From Bacteriovoracaceae bacterium (lineage in GTDB: Bacteria > Bdellovibrionota > Bacteriovoracia > Bacteriovoracales > Bacteriovoracaceae), in the NCBI GenBank assembly GCA_024711325.1, contig JANJTC010000005.1, forward strand, positions 1,140,172 through 1,204,171: DNA of 64,000 bases. Reading direction: 5' to 3'. Position numbers and translations under genes: made by a program. A model generated the notes under the pieces. That model worked only from the letters and a program-made list of their open reading frames with translations. It made no database searches and was not told the origin of the DNA. Numbering within the stretch: position 1 is the first letter of the stretch; each line of letters opens with the position of its first letter. Shown here one piece after another: positions 62,911 through 64,000 of the stretch.

Positions 62911-63378
62911 TTATTTCCCTTGAAGCTTTTGAAGCAAATTGCCCATTTCCACTGCCGCCATCGCCGCATCCCAACCTTTGTTGCCGGCCTTGGTTCCGGC
63001 CCGTTCAATTGCCTGTTCAATCGTATCCGTGGTTACGACACCGAAAATAGTCGGAATTTTGGTTTTGAGGGATACGTGAGAGATTCCCTTCGCTGTTTCC
63101 GAGCAAACATAGTCATAGTGGGAGGTTGACCCACGGATGACGGCACCCAGGCATATAATGGCATCGTATTTTCCGGACTCTGCCAGGGCCAGGGCCGCTA
63201 CGGGAAGTTCAAAGGCCCCGGGGACCCAGACTTCATCTACATTTTTTTGATCTATTTCATGACGGTTTAAGCAGTCGTGAGCACCACCCACCAGACGAGA
63301 AACAATAAAGTCGTTAAAGCGAGCGGCCACGATAGCGATTTTTAATTTTGAAGCGTTTAATGATCCTTCAATTTTCAT
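62911..63378 (-). CDS. ribH: 6,7-dimethyl-8-ribityllumazine synthase
   Basis: The 155-residue protein condenses the ribityl-aminouracil and dihydroxybutanone phosphate to lumazine. [17 protein letters not shown] carries the substrate aromatic residue; [24 protein letters not shown] and the catalytic His in the last are conserved. It assembles as a pentamer or larger capsid. It lies 11 bases after the ribA-type gene on the minus strand, so both are in one riboflavin operon. Confidence 0.96.
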   Translation of the reverse strand: MKIEGSLNASKLKIAIVAARFNDFIVSRLVGGAHDCLNRHEIDQKNVDEVWVPGAFELPVAALALAESGKYDAIICLGAVIRGSTSHYDYVCSETAKGISHVSLKTKIPTIFGVVTTDTIEQAIERAGTKAGNKGWDAAMAAVEMGNLLQKLQGK

Positions 63379-63389
63379 ATGAATCTCAC

Positions 63390-64000
63390 TTATTGATTTA
63401 AAAGGTTTTGTTTTAAAAGATGCCCGAGTTTCATCTTCTTGGTCAGAAGGTATTGGGCGTTTTTATGATTGGCATTTATCTCAAGGGGTTCTCTCTCAAT
63501 CTGATCAAAACCTAAGTGCTTGAGGCCATCCATCTTTTTAGGATTATTGGTCAGGAGTCTGATTGACTTGATTTCAAGGTAGCGAAGGATTTGTGCTGCC
63601 ATGGTGTAGTCACGAGAATCTACCGGGAAGCCAAGATGAACATTGGCCTGGGCCGTATCCATGCCCTGGTCTTGCAATTGATAGGCCTTCACTTTATTAA
63701 ATAAACCGATGCCACGACCTTCCTGGCGAAGATAGATGATGGCCCCTGAGCCTTTTTCTTCGATCATTTTTAGAGATGCTTCCAGTTGATCTCCGCAATC
63801 ACAGCGGTAGCTTCCGAATATATCTCCTGTAAAGCACTCAGAATGAATCCGTAAAAGGGTTTCACCTTTTTTGAGTTCCAACGGATCGCCTTTCATGATG
63901 ACCACATGTTCCTGGTTCAGAATTTCTGAACGGAAAATAGACATTTGGAATTCACCAAACTTAGTTGGGAAAGGAATGCTTTCAACGGTGGTGATGAGAT
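63390..64000 (-). CDS. ribA: GTP cyclohydrolase II (RibA, or C-terminal part of RibBA), partial
   Basis: The enzyme opens the GTP ring as the first committed step of riboflavin synthesis. [23 protein letters not shown] contains the three zinc cysteines; [14 protein letters not shown] and [12 protein letters not shown] are conserved. The ATG at 63944 is not the true start: the frame stays open to the right edge and reads [13 protein letters not shown], the usual beginning of this domain. The gene therefore continues outside and could be a fused RibBA. Confidence 0.93.
   Translation of the reverse strand, partial: LITTVESIPFPTKFGEFQMSIFRSEILNQEHVVIMKGDPLELKKGETLLRIHSECFTGDIFGSYRCDCGDQLEASLKMIEEKGSGAIIYLRQEGRGIGLFNKVKAYQLQDQGMDTAQANVHLGFPVDSRDYTMAAQILRYLEIKSIRLLTNNPKKMDGLKHLGFDQIEREPLEINANHKNAQYLLTKKMKLGHLLKQNLLNQ

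Overview
The window looks like a chromosomal segment of a free-living, aerobic, Gram-negative bacterium of the Bdellovibrio/Bacteriovorax/Peredibacter type. This is inference. The base composition is moderate. There are many small exported or lipoprotein genes with no recognisable family, an aa3-type cytochrome c oxidase cluster, an E. coli-like ycaO, a Ku/LigD repair pair and many PAS/GAF histidine kinases. I saw no rRNA, tRNA, CRISPR array, insertion sequence or prophage. Genes are tightly packed: several convergent pairs share 4 bp at their stops and several same-strand pairs overlap as ATGA or TAATG.

Layout. 0-10 kb: a Tat-exported FAD oxidoreductase, adenosine deaminase, a PAS/GAF kinase, a deoxyhypusine-synthase-like enzyme behind a structured leader, a small stress-type operon, a lone receiver, and an L,D-transpeptidase behind a good sigma-54-like element. 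10-17.5 kb: a two-gene signalling operon. Its first product is a 1635-residue soluble hybrid kinase carrying nine exact 92-residue HAMP-type units resembling the fungal Nik1/Os-1 (group III) kinases; its second is a receiver-PAS-GAF-kinase. 19-22.5 kb: ku-ligD. 22.5-32 kb: lipoproteins, a PilZ protein, an M23 peptidase, sugar and dicarboxylate transporters and Bdellovibrionota-like exported proteins. 32-36.4 kb: a 38-residue basic protein, a glycosyltransferase, ctaA, mntP and ilvA.

36.4-46.6 kb is more accessory. It holds a toxin-antitoxin-like pair with a consensus promoter that predicts a leaderless mRNA, a PKD-domain hydrolase whose signal peptide lies in another frame, and two paralogous exported proteins, one of which appears to start at ATT. 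It also holds a truncated haemoglobin tail to tail with a QEGLA-motif protein, an exported class-I amidotransferase and an M1-like peptidase. 46.8-51.1 kb: an exported protein, a GNAT-ycaO operon and an RRM protein.

51.2-59.4 kb is a respiratory cluster: subunit III paralogue, small CPYC membrane protein, DUF420 protein, fused CtaA-CtaB, oxidase subunits II, I, III, a dihaem cytochrome c lipoprotein, Sco and subunit IV. Together these would make haem A, load copper, assemble the oxidase and feed it electrons. Two FNR-like TGAT-N4-ATCA elements lie before its two halves. 59.4-64 kb: a lone histidine-kinase-like dimerisation domain, an exported three-gene operon, an isolated rpsD, and ribH with a ribA/ribBA gene that runs off the right edge.
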